A program made the translations under genes and the position numbers. This document shows positions 5,996-6,900 of a DNA stretch of 6,900 bases, one piece after another. This DNA comes from Defluviitaleaceae bacterium (lineage in GTDB: Bacteria; Bacillota_A; Clostridia; Lachnospirales; WQUN01). The stretch lies in NCBI GenBank assembly GCA_009779525.1, contig WREB01000066.1:1-6900 (forward strand). The letters are read 5' to 3'. Position 1 is the first letter of the stretch, and every line of letters begins with the position of its first letter. A model generated the notes under the pieces. The model saw only the letters and a program-made list of their open reading frames with translations, was not told the DNA's origin and did no database searches.

Positions 5996-6900
5996 ATGCA
6001 CCCATCGCTTAAACTCTTCGGCCCCGACACGGGCAAATGGTTCGAGGAGGCTATCGGCTCCCCGACTCCGGTGCAAGAAGATGCCTGGCCCGTTATCGCA
6101 GCCGGCGGCCACGCGCTTGTCTCCGCCCCGACCGGGACGGGCAAGACGCTTTCGGCGTTCCTCGTTTACATCGACCGGATGAAGGCGCTTTCAAAAGCCG
6201 GAACGCTGAACAAAGAACTCTATCTCATTTATATATCGCCGCTGAAGTCGCTCGCCGGCGACATCCGCGAAAACCTGCACCGGCCGCTCTTCGGAATACG
6301 CGACGTCGAGTCCGGCCGCGGCGAATATTCGGTCGACGATATCTCCGTATCGGTGCGCACCGGCGACACGTCGGCTTCCGAACGCAAAAAAATGGTTAAG
6401 AACCCCCCGCACATCCTAATAACCACCCCCGAGTCACTCTACCTGCTCATAACGAGCCAAACCGGAAGAAACATGCTTAAGACCGCGCGCGCGGTAATCG
6501 TCGACGAGCTGCACGCGATGATCGAGACGAAGCGCGGGGCGCACCTGATGCTTACGCTCGAGAGGCTTGACGCGCTGTGCGGCGCTCCGCTTCAGCGCGT
6601 CGGCTTGTCCGCGACGATCGAGCCGCTGGACGTCGCGGCGAAATACCTTGCCGGCAGCGGAATGAACGTTTCGATCGCGGCGCCAAAAATGACGAAAAAC
6701 GTGCGGATAGAAGTCACCGCGCCGATCGAAAACATGCGGCAGCTTCCGCAGGGCACCATCTGGCCGGAGCTCGCCCGAGCCGTCTACGAACAGTGCTACG
6801 GCGCGAGGAGCGTAATCGCGTTCGTCGACGGCAGGATGTACGCCGAAAGGCTCGCCTACCACGTAAACCAGCTCGCGGGGCCGGACTTCGCCTACACGCA
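5996..6900 (+). CDS. Lhr-like DExH-box helicase, C-terminus beyond the window
   Basis: This is a superfamily 2 ATP-dependent helicase; 301 codons are visible and the frame is still open at the edge. Motifs run in the order expected: Q-motif-like PTPVQEDAWP (23-32), Walker A APTGTGKT (44-51), motif Ia YISPLKSLAGDI (79-90), RTGDTSASER (121-130), TTPESLYLL (143-151), Walker B VDELHA (169-174), and motif III GLSAT (203-207). The second RecA domain begins near residue 270 with SVIAFVDGRMYAERLA. The pattern SPLKxL, TGDT, TPESLYLL and DE[IL]HA is that of Lhr-type helicases, implicated in DNA or RNA repair. The winged-helix and Lhr-specific C-terminal domains cannot be seen, so full-length type is unknown. 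GCGAGG (5985-5990) lies 5 bases before the ATG, and the gap to walJ is 15 bases, so it is probably in the murA operon. Confidence 0.92.
   Translation, partial: MHPSLKLFGPDTGKWFEEAIGSPTPVQEDAWPVIAAGGHALVSAPTGTGKTLSAFLVYIDRMKALSKAGTLNKELYLIYISPLKSLAGDIRENLHRPLFGIRDVESGRGEYSVDDISVSVRTGDTSASERKKMVKNPPHILITTPESLYLLITSQTGRNMLKTARAVIVDELHAMIETKRGAHLMLTLERLDALCGAPLQRVGLSATIEPLDVAAKYLAGSGMNVSIAAPKMTKNVRIEVTAPIENMRQLPQGTIWPELARAVYEQCYGARSVIAFVDGRMYAERLAYHVNQLAGPDFAYT

Overview
The window is a GC-rich bacterial chromosome segment (coding regions look about 60% G+C) carrying mostly housekeeping genes. The protein sequences look like Clostridia-type Bacillota: an S18 of the Cys-x2-Cys type, a MurA resembling the Firmicute MurAB/MurZ branch, and a WalJ/YycJ metallo-hydrolase directly behind it. 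The taxon is an inference; no rRNA or other decisive marker is present. No mobile element, tRNA, rRNA, CRISPR array, phage gene or defence system is visible.

Layout. (1) Positions 1-908, minus strand: the N-terminal 302 residues of a secreted protein made of three Ig-like repeats of about 90 residues each; it runs off the left edge. (2) Positions 909-1141: a divergent intergenic region holding a good sigma-A-type promoter for the rightward genes and a leader with two strong hairpins, a candidate for S6:S18 autoregulation. (3) Positions 1142-3774, plus strand: rpsF-ssb-rpsR, then a tightly packed pair of ABC-2 permease genes whose ATPase partner is not in the window. The second permease has no ATG, GTG or TTG at the position its family homology demands, and probably starts at an ATC. 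(4) Positions 3775-3932: an AT-rich island (29 of 120 bases G/C between 3781 and 3900) with an extended -10 promoter. (5) Positions 3933-6900, plus strand: murA, walJ and an Lhr-type DExH helicase, overlapping or closely spaced; the helicase runs off the right edge.

How the genes relate. The first rightward operon joins two small-subunit ribosomal proteins that bind the 30S platform together with the single-strand DNA-binding protein, a classic bacterial arrangement, followed by an unrelated exporter pair. The second joins the committed step of peptidoglycan synthesis (MurA) with WalJ, a metallo-beta-lactamase-fold protein linked in Firmicutes to cell-wall and division control, and a nucleic-acid helicase. 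I see no clear new biological system. The points most worth a second look are the non-canonical start of the second permease, the ATPase-less permease pair in a ribosomal operon, the leader structure and the repeat-built secreted protein.
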